From Roseicyclus mahoneyensis (GTDB lineage Bacteria > Pseudomonadota > Alphaproteobacteria > Rhodobacterales > Rhodobacteraceae): DNA of 64,000 bases. The notes beneath the pieces were generated by a model. The model was not told the DNA's origin. It was given only the letters and a program-made list of their open reading frames with translations, and made no database searches. The stretch covers positions 558,001 to 622,000 of the forward strand of contig NZ_QGGW01000001.1 of NCBI RefSeq assembly GCF_003148775.1. Direction: 5' to 3'. The stretch's first letter is position 1, and every line of letters starts with the position of its first letter. Position numbers and translations under genes: made by a program. This document shows, one piece after another, positions 1 through 8,165 of the stretch.

Positions 1-308
1 CCCATCTGTGCATCCTGCAACTGCCCGCCACCGGTCAGCGCACGCTGCTGACGCCGCGACAGGCCGAGGTGCTGGAACTGGTGGCCGACGGCAAGACGAT
101 GCAGGACATCGCCATGATTCTCGAGCGCAACGTGGCGACCGTGGAGAAACACCTGCGGGGCGCGCGCGATGCCCTGGGCGTGGAGACGACCGCTCAGGCG
201 GTGCGCAAGGCGTCGATCCTGAACCAGATCTTCCGTATCGAGGCCACTCCTGCCGCGCAACCGGGCGCTCCGTTGCACATGGCGGGAACGGTCGGCCAGA
301 GCCGCTGA
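1..308 (+). CDS. LuxR-family regulator, C-terminal part only
   Basis: The gene enters from the left edge, so only about 101 C-terminal residues are visible, read in the frame starting at base 3. They contain a full LuxR-type helix-turn-helix: LTPRQAEVLEL, then GKTMQDIAMILE as the first helices and VATVEKHLRGARDAL as the recognition helix. The following TTAQAVRKASIL is typical of quorum-sensing LuxR proteins of Rhodobacteraceae, so the missing N-terminus is probably an autoinducer-binding domain. That is inference, because a response-regulator receiver domain cannot be excluded. The stop is TGA at 306-308. Confidence 0.85.
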   Translation, partial: HLCILQLPATGQRTLLTPRQAEVLELVADGKTMQDIAMILERNVATVEKHLRGARDALGVETTAQAVRKASILNQIFRIEATPAAQPGAPLHMAGTVGQSR

Positions 309-609
309 CCGGACCCGGTTTCCCTGAGGTAAGGATTCCCACCGTTTCCCCCGCGCCTCCTTCGCGGCACAGTCTGGGTGTTCCAAGAGTGACGGCGATT
401 TTGCCGGGAACGCCGGGGATCAAAGCGGTTTAGTCCCGCCCCTGAGATCCCCTTCCGGGCAACCGGAAAGGCACGTGTCGGGGCGCGATTACGCCGCGGC
501 ACGGGTCTGGAAATCGGGTCGGCGTGCTATCCCCATGTCCCTGCGTCCGGCCTGATGAGGCGGCGTTGTCCTGTCCCGGGGCAACGCCGCTTGTTTGCGC
601 ATGGAGGGC
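309..609. other. intergenic stretch without a supported gene
   Basis: I see no frame with a credible start, ribosome-binding site and protein-like composition. The only structure is the hairpin at 560-596, listed separately. Open frames here are GC-rich shadows. Confidence 0.5.
560..596 (+). terminator. stem-loop, possible terminator
   Basis: GCGGCGTTG (560-568) pairs perfectly with CAACGCCGC (582-590) around a 13-base loop, followed by TTGTTT. It lies between the end of the LuxR gene and the 3' end of the disrupted minus-strand gene and could stop transcription from either side. The T-tract is weak. Confidence 0.45.
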
Positions 610-1000
610 TCAGGCGTCCATCAATTTGGCAAGCGTCAGGATTTCTGTCATGGCGTGGCGTCCATAGGCGGCACCGGCTGTCGATCTCGAGGCAGACGTC
701 GAACCGCTTGTGTTCGAGATACGGGGCATGGGCAAAGAAGCGCGGCGCCTCGACCCCCATCACCTCGATCCCGATGGCCTTGAGCGCCAGAACAAACTCC
801 AGCGCATGACGGTAATCCGCGTGCAACACCGCATTCACAGCCTGATCGGACAAGGCAAATTCGCGGTCGTCTCGCTGCAAGGTCCATGGCACTGGCCGCA
901 ACCACCCCGCCCCCTGAGGATCCGCGGGGTGTGGAGCGTCAGCGACACGGCAAAGTCGTATGAATGCGCGCCGAAGAGCCGCGAAATTTTGAGCGTGTTA
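610..1000 (-). pseudogene. frame-disrupted gene of unknown function
   Basis: On the minus strand a protein-like sequence continues through two frames. From about 920 to 690 one frame reads REFALSDQAVNAVLHADYRH and then IGIEVMGVEAPRFFAHAPYL. The frame then runs into low-quality sequence, while the neighbouring frame continues from about 684 with GAAYGRHAMTEILTLAKLMD and stops at 610-612. Upstream of about 922 the protein-like signal (AHSYDFAVSLTLHTPR) is again in that other frame. This pattern suggests two frame disruptions that nearly cancel, giving a decayed gene of about 110-130 residues, or sequencing errors. I do not recognise the family, and the start is uncertain. Confidence 0.4.
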
Positions 1001-1086
1001 AGCGTGGATCCCTCGCGGGTGACGTCCGATGAGGTCGCGGGGTCAGGATTTTTTTCGTAGGGACCGGTTCGGTGGCCGTGCCGGGC

Positions 1087-1114
1087 AAGAAAAAGGCAGG
1101 GGTTGCCCCCTGCC
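1087..1114 (-). terminator. Rho-independent terminator of rpsB-tsf
   Basis: Read on the minus strand, an 8-bp stem GGCAGGGG/CCCCTGCC with a 4-base loop is followed by TTTTTCTTG. It begins about 30 bases after the tsf stop codon and closes the operon. Confidence 0.85.
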
Positions 1115-1145
1115 CTCATGATCGCAGCATCTGGTTCGAAGGATC

Positions 1146-2021
1146 TCAGCCCTTGGCGGCCTTGGCCACTTCCTCGGCGAAGTTTTCCTTTTCCTTCTCG
1201 ATGCCTTCGCCCACTTCCAGCCGGACGAAACCGGTGATCGTGACGCCCGCTTCCTTGGCGGCGGCGCCGACCGTCAGGTCGGGGTTGATGACGAAAGCCT
1301 GGTTGACCAGCGTGATGTCGGCGAGGAATTTCTTCATCCGGCCGTCGATCATCTTTTCGATCACGGCTTCGGGCTTGCCCGACTCGCGCGCGATCTCGAT
1401 CTGGATCTTGCGCTCTTTTTCCACCAGTGCGGGGTCCACGGCATCCTCGTTCAGGGCAGCCGGGTTCACGGCGGCGACATGCATCGCGACCTGCTTGGCA
1501 AAAGCCTCGTCTCCACCGGTGATGGCAACCAGAACACCGATCTTGCCCATCCCGGCCTTGGCGGCGTTGTGGACATAGGACACGACGGTGTCGCCCGACA
1601 GCTTGGCCATGCGGCGCACGCCCATGTTCTCGCCGATTGTGGTGATCTTTTCGGTGACCAAGTCCGCGACCGACTTTCCGCCCATGTCGGCGGCCAGCAG
1701 CGCATCGAGATCGGCGGATTTCAATGCCGCATCCGCGATGCCCGACACCATGGACTGGAAATCCGCGTTCTTGGCGACGAAATCGGTCTCGGAATTCACC
1801 TCGACCGCGACGCCAACAGCCCCTTCGACCGCGACGGCCACAAGACCCTCGGCGGCGGTGCGGCCGGATTTCTTGGCGGCCTTGGCCAGACCCTTGGTGC
1901 GCAGCCAGTCGATGGCAGCCTCGAAATCGCCGTCCGTCTCGGTCAGCGCCTTCTTGGCATCCATCATGCCTGCGCCGGTGGTCTCGCGCAGTTCTTTCAC
2001 CATTGCAGCGGTAATCGCCAT
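1146..2021 (-). CDS. tsf: translation elongation factor Ts
   Basis: The 291-residue product is the guanine-nucleotide exchange factor for EF-Tu. The start [20 protein letters not shown] matches the conserved EF-Ts N-terminus (UBA-like domain, [18 protein letters not shown]), and an AGGAGA ribosome-binding site sits just upstream. An open frame runs a further 58 residues upstream but has no EF-Ts character and crosses the rpsB-tsf gap, so the ATG at 2021 is preferred. The core contains the conserved SETDFVAKN segment. The gene follows rpsB by 76 bases, the standard bacterial order, and ends in its own terminator. Confidence 0.97.
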   Translation of the reverse strand: MAITAAMVKELRETTGAGMMDAKKALTETDGDFEAAIDWLRTKGLAKAAKKSGRTAAEGLVAVAVEGAVGVAVEVNSETDFVAKNADFQSMVSGIADAALKSADLDALLAADMGGKSVADLVTEKITTIGENMGVRRMAKLSGDTVVSYVHNAAKAGMGKIGVLVAITGGDEAFAKQVAMHVAAVNPAALNEDAVDPALVEKERKIQIEIARESGKPEAVIEKMIDGRMKKFLADITLVNQAFVINPDLTVGAAAKEAGVTITGFVRLEVGEGIEKEKENFAEEVAKAAKG

Positions 2022-2097
2022 GGATTCTCTCCTGATATCACGGGATGCGCGCAAGGCATTGAGCCTCGCGCGCGTATCAATTCGATGACAGCGGGCT

Positions 2098-2895
2098 TCA
2101 GCCCTCGGTCGTCTCGGTGGCCGGTTCCTCGGCGATGGCCTCATCGACCAGCGCTTCTTCGACGGCGACATCCTCGAAGGCGCCGATGTCGACACCGGCG
2201 GTGCGCATCTGCGCGCTCATGCCGTCCAGCGCCGCGCGGCTGACCAGATCGCAGTAAAGCGCGATGGCACGTGCCGCGTCGTCATTGCCGGGGATGATGT
2301 AATCGACGCCCTCGGGCGGGCAGTTGGTGTCGACCACGGCCACCACCGGGATGCCCAGCTTTTTCGCTTCGAGAATGGCGAGGTCTTCCTTGTTGACGTC
2401 GATGACGAACAAAAGGTCAGGCAGGCCGCCCATCTCGCGGATGCCGCCGAGCGAAGCCTGCAGCTTGACCTGGTCCCGCTCCATGCCGAGGCGTTCCTTC
2501 TTGGTCAGACCTTCAAGGCCATGGCCCATCTGTTCGTCGATCTGCTTGAGACGCTGGATCGAGTTCGAGACGGTTTTCCAGTTGGTCAGCGTGCCGCCGA
2601 GCCAGCGGTGGTTCATGTAGTATTGCGCGCAACGCTCGGCCGCGTCGGCGACGGGCTTTTGCGCCTGACGCTTGGTGCCGACGAACAGAATGCGGCCGCC
2701 CTTGGCCACCGTGTCGCGCACGACCTGAAGCGCCTGCTCGAGCAGGTCGACGGTCTGCGTCAGGTCGATGATGTGGATGCCGTTACGGTCACCGTAGATA
2801 TACGGGGCCATGCGCGGGTTCCAGCGCTGGGTCTGGTGGCCGTAATGCACGCCAGCTTCGAGAAGCTGACGCATCGAGAATTCAGGAAGCGCCAT
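2098..2895 (-). CDS. rpsB: 30S ribosomal protein S2
   Basis: The 265-residue protein begins [20 protein letters not shown] and contains the S2 signatures [16 protein letters not shown], the IIDLTQT segment and [20 protein letters not shown]. It binds 16S rRNA at the head-body junction of the small subunit and bridges S1. The C-terminus carries an acidic extension rich in Glu, Ala and Val, common in alphaproteobacterial S2. A GGAAAGGA ribosome-binding site precedes the ATG. The gene is first in the operon with tsf, and the 5' leader at 2896-3201 probably holds its promoter. Confidence 0.97.
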   Translation of the reverse strand: MALPEFSMRQLLEAGVHYGHQTQRWNPRMAPYIYGDRNGIHIIDLTQTVDLLEQALQVVRDTVAKGGRILFVGTKRQAQKPVADAAERCAQYYMNHRWLGGTLTNWKTVSNSIQRLKQIDEQMGHGLEGLTKKERLGMERDQVKLQASLGGIREMGGLPDLLFVIDVNKEDLAILEAKKLGIPVVAVVDTNCPPEGVDYIIPGNDDAARAIALYCDLVSRAALDGMSAQMRTAGVDIGAFEDVAVEEALVDEAIAEEPATETTEG

Positions 2896-3201
2896 GCAAA
2901 TGGATCCTTTCCGGTTTGCGCCTGGGCGGAGGTTTCACGGCATGTGCCGCAACCGGTGGACGTTTCGGGGATGTCTCCCCCGAAGGCCCGCCTCCGCCTG
3001 TGAAGTGTGCGTGCGCTTAGTGCGGTTTCTCGGGGGATGCAAGCCCCCTGCCCCATGGTGGGCTGTGGAGGGGGCTCTGCCCCCCGCCCTTTCGTTGCCA
3101 TTGTCTCTCGGACCAATGGCGCGACACTGTCGACCCACGGAGTATCTGGAAAGCAAAGATGCGGGATGGACGGGTTTGCGCAGCACCGCTAGACCCGCGC
3201 C
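2896..3201. other. rpsB leader and psuK upstream region with GC-rich hairpin repeats
   Basis: This 306-base gap separates divergent rpsB and psuK. It holds several G-run/C-run hairpins, including GGGGGATGCAAGCCCCC around 3030-3050 and GGGGGCTCTGCCCCCC around 3069-3085. The second resembles the GGGGGC..GCCCCC intergenic repeats at 11.05 and 31.59 kb. There is also an inverted repeat CCATTG-N10-CAATGG at 3098-3119. No ORF in it looks like a protein. Promoters for both genes are presumably here, but I cannot place them with confidence. Confidence 0.5.
3098..3119. repeat. inverted repeat CCATTG-N10-CAATGG
   Basis: The six-base arms are perfect and separated by 10 bases, within the divergent rpsB/psuK intergenic region. 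It could be a regulator half-site pair or a hairpin in the rpsB leader; nothing in the sequence decides between these. Confidence 0.35.
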
Positions 3202-4092
3202 ATGACGACGAAACCTGACATATTGTGCATCGGTTCGGTCCTTTGGGACATCATCGGGCGCACCGATCTGCCGATGGAGCGGGGCAATGACAAGCCGGGG
3301 CGGATCGCGCGAGTGCCGGGCGGTGTGGCGCTCAACATCGCCATGACGCTCAGGCGCTTCGGGCTGACACCGGCGCTTCTGTCGGTCGTGGGCGATGACG
3401 TCGCGGGGCGCGATCTGGTGGCGGCCTGCGAGGCGATGGGGCTCGATTGCGGCACGCTGCTGATCGACGCAAGCCTGCCCACCGATCACTATATGGCGAT
3501 CGAGGCGCAAGGCACGCTGGTTGCCGCCCTCGCCGATGCCCATTCGCTGGAGGCGGCGGGCGCGCGCATCCTTCTGCCGCTGGCCGATGGCAGGCTGGGT
3601 TCTGCCGAGGCGCCCTGGCGCGGGCCGGTCGCGCTCGATGGCAACCTGACCGAAGAGCTGCTGGCCGAAATCGCGCAAAGCCCGCTCTTTGCCGCTGCCG
3701 ATCTGCGTGTGGCGCCCGCCTCGCCGGGGAAGGCCGCGCGGTTGCGCCCGCTGCTCGAGCATCCGCGCGCGACGCTTTATGTGAACCGTGAGGAGGCCGG
3801 CATCCTGACCGGCACGCGCCCCGCCAATGCCGCTGCCGCCGCCGAGGCGCTGGTGGCCGCAGGCGCGCGCCGGGTTTTGGTGACTGCGGGCGCCGAGATG
3901 GCGGTCGATATGGCCGCGACCGGCACGCTGAGCGCGGTTCCCCCGCCGGTCGAGGCACGGCGCATCACAGGCGCGGGCGATACCTTCATGGCGGCCCATA
4001 TCGCGGCAGAACTGGCGGGCGCGGCCCGGGCCGAGGCGCTGCAGGCCGCTGTCAATGCCGCAGCCACCTATGTTTCGGGAGAGACCGGATGA
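3202..4092 (+). CDS. psuK: PfkB-family kinase, probable pseudouridine kinase
   Basis: The 296-residue protein is a ribokinase-fold sugar kinase. It shows the N-terminal GG signature (VPGGVALNIAMTLRRFG, about 38-54) and the C-terminal anion-hole/catalytic motif ITGAGDTFMAAH (about 255-266). The stop overlaps the start of psuG by four bases (ATGA), so the two are translationally coupled. Pairing of a PfkB kinase with pseudouridine-5'-phosphate glycosidase is the known catabolic arrangement: the kinase phosphorylates pseudouridine and PsuG splits the product to uracil and ribose 5-phosphate. Substrate assignment rests mainly on that linkage. Confidence 0.88.
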   Translation: MTTKPDILCIGSVLWDIIGRTDLPMERGNDKPGRIARVPGGVALNIAMTLRRFGLTPALLSVVGDDVAGRDLVAACEAMGLDCGTLLIDASLPTDHYMAIEAQGTLVAALADAHSLEAAGARILLPLADGRLGSAEAPWRGPVALDGNLTEELLAEIAQSPLFAAADLRVAPASPGKAARLRPLLEHPRATLYVNREEAGILTGTRPANAAAAAEALVAAGARRVLVTAGAEMAVDMAATGTLSAVPPPVEARRITGAGDTFMAAHIAAELAGAARAEALQAAVNAAATYVSGETG

Positions 4093-5009
4093 CCGCCCTG
4101 CCCCTGCGCCTGTCCGACGAGGTCGCAAACGCGCTTGCCGATGGCAGCCCGGTGGTGGCGCTGGAATCGACCATCATCACCCATGGCATGCCCTACCCCC
4201 GCAACCTCGAGACCGCGACGGCGGTCGAGGCCGAGACCCGGCGCGCGGGCGCGACCCCTGCCACGATCGCCGTGATCGACGGCGTCATCCGTGTGGGGCT
4301 TGAGGCAGGCGCTCTGGAGGGGCTGGCCCGGGCGCGTCATGTGGCCAAGCTGAGCCGGGCTGATCTGGCGGCCTGCATCGCGCGGGGCGAAACCGGGGCC
4401 ACAACTGTGTCGGCGACCATGATCTGCGCCCATCTTGCGGGGATCGACGTCTTTGCGACCGGTGGCATCGGCGGCGTTCATCGCGGCGCCGAGACGAGTT
4501 TCGACATATCCGCCGACCTCCAGGAATTGGCGCAGACGCCTGTGACGGTGGTGGCGGCAGGCGCCAAGGCGATCCTCGATCTGCCCAAGACGCTGGAATA
4601 TCTCGAAACGCTGGGCGTGCCGGTGATCACGGTGGGGCAGATGGCCTTTCCCGCGTTCTGGAGCCGCGACAGCGGGCTGACCGCGCCCTTGCGTATGGAC
4701 GAGCCCGCAACGATCGCGGCCGCCCATCGGATGCGGGCGGCGCTGGGTCTGCCGGGCGGGCAGCTGGTGGCCAACCCGATCCCACCCGAGGCCGAGATCC
4801 CGGCGGCGGTCCTTGCGCCTCTCATCGCGCAAGCGCAGCGCGACGCGGAGGCGCACGGGATCAGCGGAAAGGCGGTCACGCCCTACTTGTTGCAGCGGCT
4901 TTACGAATTGACGCAAGGCCGCACGCTGGAGGCCAATATTGCCCTTGTGCTCAACAATGCCCGGCTGGCCGCACGCATCGCCGCGGCACTGGCCGAACGG
5001 ACAGTCTGA
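4089..5009 (+). CDS. psuG: pseudouridine-5'-phosphate glycosidase
   Basis: The 306-residue product carries the family hallmarks ALESTIITHGMPYPRNLETA (about 21-40), the GGIGGVHRGAE loop (about 125-135), a KAILDLPKTLE lysine segment and LVANPIPPE near the C-terminus. The enzyme cleaves the C-C glycosidic bond of pseudouridine 5'-phosphate reversibly in the cytoplasm, allowing recycling of modified nucleosides from RNA turnover. It overlaps psuK by four bases. Length and motifs are normal for the family. Confidence 0.95.
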   Translation: MTALPLRLSDEVANALADGSPVVALESTIITHGMPYPRNLETATAVEAETRRAGATPATIAVIDGVIRVGLEAGALEGLARARHVAKLSRADLAACIARGETGATTVSATMICAHLAGIDVFATGGIGGVHRGAETSFDISADLQELAQTPVTVVAAGAKAILDLPKTLEYLETLGVPVITVGQMAFPAFWSRDSGLTAPLRMDEPATIAAAHRMRAALGLPGGQLVANPIPPEAEIPAAVLAPLIAQAQRDAEAHGISGKAVTPYLLQRLYELTQGRTLEANIALVLNNARLAARIAAALAERTV

Positions 5010-5110
5010 TGCGCGCGGTGTGCTTGTGCGGTTCGGATACAGCGCCTACATTGCGCCGGCATAGGGGCGTGCGACTGCGCCCTGCCCCGTTTGGTTAAAT
5101 TACAGTACCC

Positions 5111-5818
5111 ATGCAACTGCCCGAATCGCCCCCTCCGCCGCGACGCGGATTTTTCGCCTCGATCAGGTCGAATTTCCTGACCGGGCTGATCGTCATCGCG
5201 CCTATCGGCATCACGATCTGGCTGATCTGGTCGCTGTTCGGCTGGATCGACAGCTGGGTGTTGCCCTTCATCCCGCAAGCCTACAACCCGGCGGTGCTGA
5301 TCCGGCAGTATACCGGGTTCGAGGTTGATATCCGCGGCATCGGGGTCGTCACATTCCTTGTCTTCACCATGCTGATCGGATGGGTCGCCAAGGGGCTGAT
5401 CGGGCGGTCCTTGATCCGTTGGGCCGAAAGCCTCGTGCTGTCGATTCCGCTGATCCGCTCTCTCTATTCGGGGCTGAAGCAGATCGTGGAAACGGTGCTG
5501 AAGCAAGGCGAGCAGAATTTCGACAAGGCCTGTCTGGTCGAATACCCGCGCAAGGGCATCTGGGCCATCGCTTTCATCTCGACCAACGCAAAAGGCGAAA
5601 TTCAGGCCCGCACCGACGAGGATGTTGTTTCGATCTTCATGCCGACCACGCCCAACCCGACCTCGGGTTTCTTGCTATTCATCCCGCGCAAGGATGTCAT
5701 CATCCTCGACATGGCCGTCGAGGATGCGGCCAAGCTGATCATTTCGGCCGGGCTGGTCTATCCCAATGGCGACAGCACCGCAAAGACCCCCGACAAGCTG
5801 GCCGATGCGGCGGAATAG
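5111..5818 (+). CDS. DUF502 family membrane protein
   Basis: The 235-residue protein has two clear hydrophobic segments (about 22-45, FLTGLIVIAPIGITIWLIWS, and about 78-98, GVVTFLVFTMLIGWVAKGLI) and the DUF502 core IPLIRSLYSGLKQIVETV. The C-terminal half is soluble and contains VEYPRKGIWAIAF and the MPTTPNPTSGF segment characteristic of this family. The biochemical function is unknown. The start ATG lies 101 bases after psuG, so it may have its own promoter. It is followed by a convergent EamA gene. Confidence 0.9.
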   Translation: MQLPESPPPPRRGFFASIRSNFLTGLIVIAPIGITIWLIWSLFGWIDSWVLPFIPQAYNPAVLIRQYTGFEVDIRGIGVVTFLVFTMLIGWVAKGLIGRSLIRWAESLVLSIPLIRSLYSGLKQIVETVLKQGEQNFDKACLVEYPRKGIWAIAFISTNAKGEIQARTDEDVVSIFMPTTPNPTSGFLLFIPRKDVIILDMAVEDAAKLIISAGLVYPNGDSTAKTPDKLADAAE

Positions 5819-5907
5819 GCGCCGCGACCTGCATCAATTGCCAAAATGACAGGGTCATGGCCTAAAAACTTCAGCTTTTGGACGTTGTTGCTTTCGTAGC
5901 GAGTGCC

Positions 5908-5929
5908 GGGCGGTCCTTCGGGGCCGCCC
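5908..5929. terminator. GC hairpin with TTCG loop between convergent genes
   Basis: GGGCGGTCC (5908-5916) and GGGCCGCCC (5921-5929) form a 9-bp stem with one T-G wobble, capped by a TTCG tetraloop. It lies between the DUF502 gene and the convergent EamA gene and could end transcription from either side, although neither flank has a T-tract. Confidence 0.5.
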
Positions 5930-5959
5930 ATGTGTGTTCGGTCATGTGTTTGGCCCGCA

Positions 5960-6835
5960 TCAGGCTGGCGCAACCGAGCGCCGCGTGCCTGCCCGCGCCG
6001 TGATCACGATAGCCGCCATAACGAAGACGCCGCCCAGAAGGGTCGTCTGGCGGGCGGTCTCGCCCAGAAACACCCAGACCAGCAGCGGCGAGAGCATCAC
6101 CTCGATCGTCATCAGCAGCGTCAGGTCGGCGGCGGGAACCACGCGGCTGCCAAGCGTGTAAAGCACCATGCCGCCAGACAAGGTGACCGCCCCCATCCCC
6201 AGCGCCCAGAGCGCATCGGCGCGCGGCACTGCCAGCGTTTCGCCAAAGCCCCAAGTGGCGAGGGCTCCGGCGAAGGTCGCAAAGACTGCCCCAAGCAAGA
6301 CCGCAGGCATGGGGTCCGTCACGCCACGGCGGCGCAGCGTAACGGTAAAAACGGCAAAGCCCGCGGCACTGCAGAGCGCGGCGATATTGCCCGGCAGCGC
6401 GCCCCCCTCCAGACCGCCGCGGACCATCACGAAGATGCCCACCATGGCCAGCGCGATGGACCCCCATGTGCGCGCCGACACCCGTTCGCGAAGTACGGCC
6501 CAAGCCAGCATGGCCGTCAGGAACGGGGTGGCCGCAAAGAGAAAGACCGCATTGGCGACGGTCGTGCTTTGAAAGGCATAGACGGCGCCGCCAAAGGCCA
6601 TCACCAGCCCCAACGCGCCTGCCACCCCGGCCCATCCAATCCCGCGCAGACGCGGCCCAATGGACCCGCCGCCGCGCCACAAGACAAAGGCAAGGATGAC
6701 CGGCGCCATGCCGAGCGAGCGCCAGAACAAGATGGCCCATGGGCTTGCGGCCTCGATCTGGCGAAAGATCAGGCCCTGAAGCGACCAAAGCACCGCCGCC
6801 GTCACCACCAGCCACACGCCTGTCGCGTAGCGCAT
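5960..6835 (-). CDS. EamA/DMT-family transporter
   Basis: The 291-residue hydrophobic protein has about ten transmembrane segments arranged as two EamA repeats, in the drug/metabolite transporter superfamily. Typical features are LWSLQGLIFRQIE in the first repeat, the helix-4 region FGGAVYAFQSTTVANAVFLF, and MTIEVMLSPLLVWVFLGE near the end of the second repeat. The ATG at 6835 is chosen because an AGGAG lies five bases upstream; a GTG six bases earlier overlaps that site. Substrate cannot be predicted. It is convergent with the DUF502 gene. Confidence 0.9.
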   Translation of the reverse strand: MRYATGVWLVVTAAVLWSLQGLIFRQIEAASPWAILFWRSLGMAPVILAFVLWRGGGSIGPRLRGIGWAGVAGALGLVMAFGGAVYAFQSTTVANAVFLFAATPFLTAMLAWAVLRERVSARTWGSIALAMVGIFVMVRGGLEGGALPGNIAALCSAAGFAVFTVTLRRRGVTDPMPAVLLGAVFATFAGALATWGFGETLAVPRADALWALGMGAVTLSGGMVLYTLGSRVVPAADLTLLMTIEVMLSPLLVWVFLGETARQTTLLGGVFVMAAIVITARAGTRRSVAPA

Positions 6836-6951
6836 GCCCACTCCTGCCCGCCAATCGTCGTGCCGCCATTGGCGGGACGCGGGTCAGGGCTGTCGCGTCC
6901 GGGAGCGACAGGTGCAAAGGCCGCTTTTGGACCCTCGCCCCTGTGAGCCTG

Positions 6952-8073
6952 TCAGATCGGGTAGCGCAAAATCGCGGCCAGATCGCCGCCTTCGGGAATA
7001 TCGGCACGGCGCAGCGCCAGCACCGTCCCGCCACCAGCCAGCACGCGTGAGGCGATCTCGTCGGTCACGCCGTAGTTGGTGGCATCGGCGCTGTCGTGGA
7101 ACTGGATTGCGCCGGTGTCCTCGTCGATCAGACCGGGCACCATAACATCCATGTCGACCAGCAGCGTATCGACGGCGCCGAAGGTCGCGGCGCGCGCGGC
7201 CTCGGCCAGTTGCGTGGTCGCACGGCCCTGCGCCTCCCGCGTGGCATAGAGCGCCTTGAGGCGGTCTACCTCGTCGCGTTGGCGGGCATCCATCACAGAA
7301 CGGGCGGAGGCCCCCAGATCAGCGGCGCTGATGCGCACCGGGCTGCCGTCAATCGAACGCTTGGCCAGATGGTCATAGCTGCAGACCCCGCGGAAGATCG
7401 CCGCCATAGGTTCGGTGGCGGCAATGATCAGTGGCTCCACCCGGCCCGAGAGGATCGGGCGCAGCGCCGCGTCGATCTGGCGGCAATATTGCCGCAAGCG
7501 CAATTTCTGCCCCTCGCCGCCGCCGACGCGGCCCGAATAGCTGCGCGAATTCACCGACGCCGTGCCGACCGCCGAGGCTGCGTCGCGCGGCATGCCGGGC
7601 ACGGGCACGTCATGGCCCGGCGCCTCGGCCGTCACCTCGATCAGGCGCACCTCATCTTCGGCCAGCGCCAGCACGAAGGCATGTTGCGGGACCGTGACCG
7701 AACGCAGCAGCGGCTTGAGAAAAAACCGGTCCGAGACCTCGACCATGTCGTTGAGCGCGTTGGGCAGGCGGTGCGTCACGATCCGGTCGGGCGTCACGAA
7801 GACCGCCAGACTATGGGCCTGATGCGCCCAGAACATGTCGTCATCCATCAGGTCGTGGACCTGTTCCGTGATCGGCCAGATCGTGCGTTTCTCGACGCCT
7901 GCCTCTTCCAGCATGGTTTCGGCCTGTTTCAGCAACTGGCCCAGCTTTGTGCGCGCGGCGGCGATATGCTGGGTCTCGGGCGTGGTGGCCACATAAAGAC
8001 TGACGCTGGCGGCGCTGCGCGCGGTAGTCAGGGATGCGATTTCGGTCGGGGTTGGGATGTCGATATGGAGCAT
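6952..8073 (-). CDS. baeRF-type (bacterial eRF1-like) protein
   Basis: The 373-residue protein begins MLHIDIPTPTEIASL. It has the layout of the bacterial/archaeal eRF1-like (baeRF) families: an N-terminal SVSLYVATTPETQ region, a middle domain with HAFVLALAEDEVRLIEV (about 130-146) and a C-terminal eRF1_3-like domain with IDEDTGAIQFHD and a terminal AILRYPI. A GGGEGQ segment sits where eRF1 proteins carry GGQ, but equivalence is uncertain. baeRF proteins are proposed to act on ribosomes or peptidyl-tRNA, without firm biochemical proof. The internal ATG at 8073 is preferred over upstream in-frame codons whose sequence is not protein-like. Confidence 0.7.
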   Translation of the reverse strand: MLHIDIPTPTEIASLTTARSAASVSLYVATTPETQHIAAARTKLGQLLKQAETMLEEAGVEKRTIWPITEQVHDLMDDDMFWAHQAHSLAVFVTPDRIVTHRLPNALNDMVEVSDRFFLKPLLRSVTVPQHAFVLALAEDEVRLIEVTAEAPGHDVPVPGMPRDAASAVGTASVNSRSYSGRVGGGEGQKLRLRQYCRQIDAALRPILSGRVEPLIIAATEPMAAIFRGVCSYDHLAKRSIDGSPVRISAADLGASARSVMDARQRDEVDRLKALYATREAQGRATTQLAEAARAATFGAVDTLLVDMDVMVPGLIDEDTGAIQFHDSADATNYGVTDEIASRVLAGGGTVLALRRADIPEGGDLAAILRYPI

Positions 8074-8165
8074 GAGCCTCGTGCAGGTTGCGCCGCCGGG
8101 GCGGCAAGGTGTCTGTTTCACCTGTGCACCGCCCCCTTCCCGATCAAGACCACTGCGCGGTCTTG

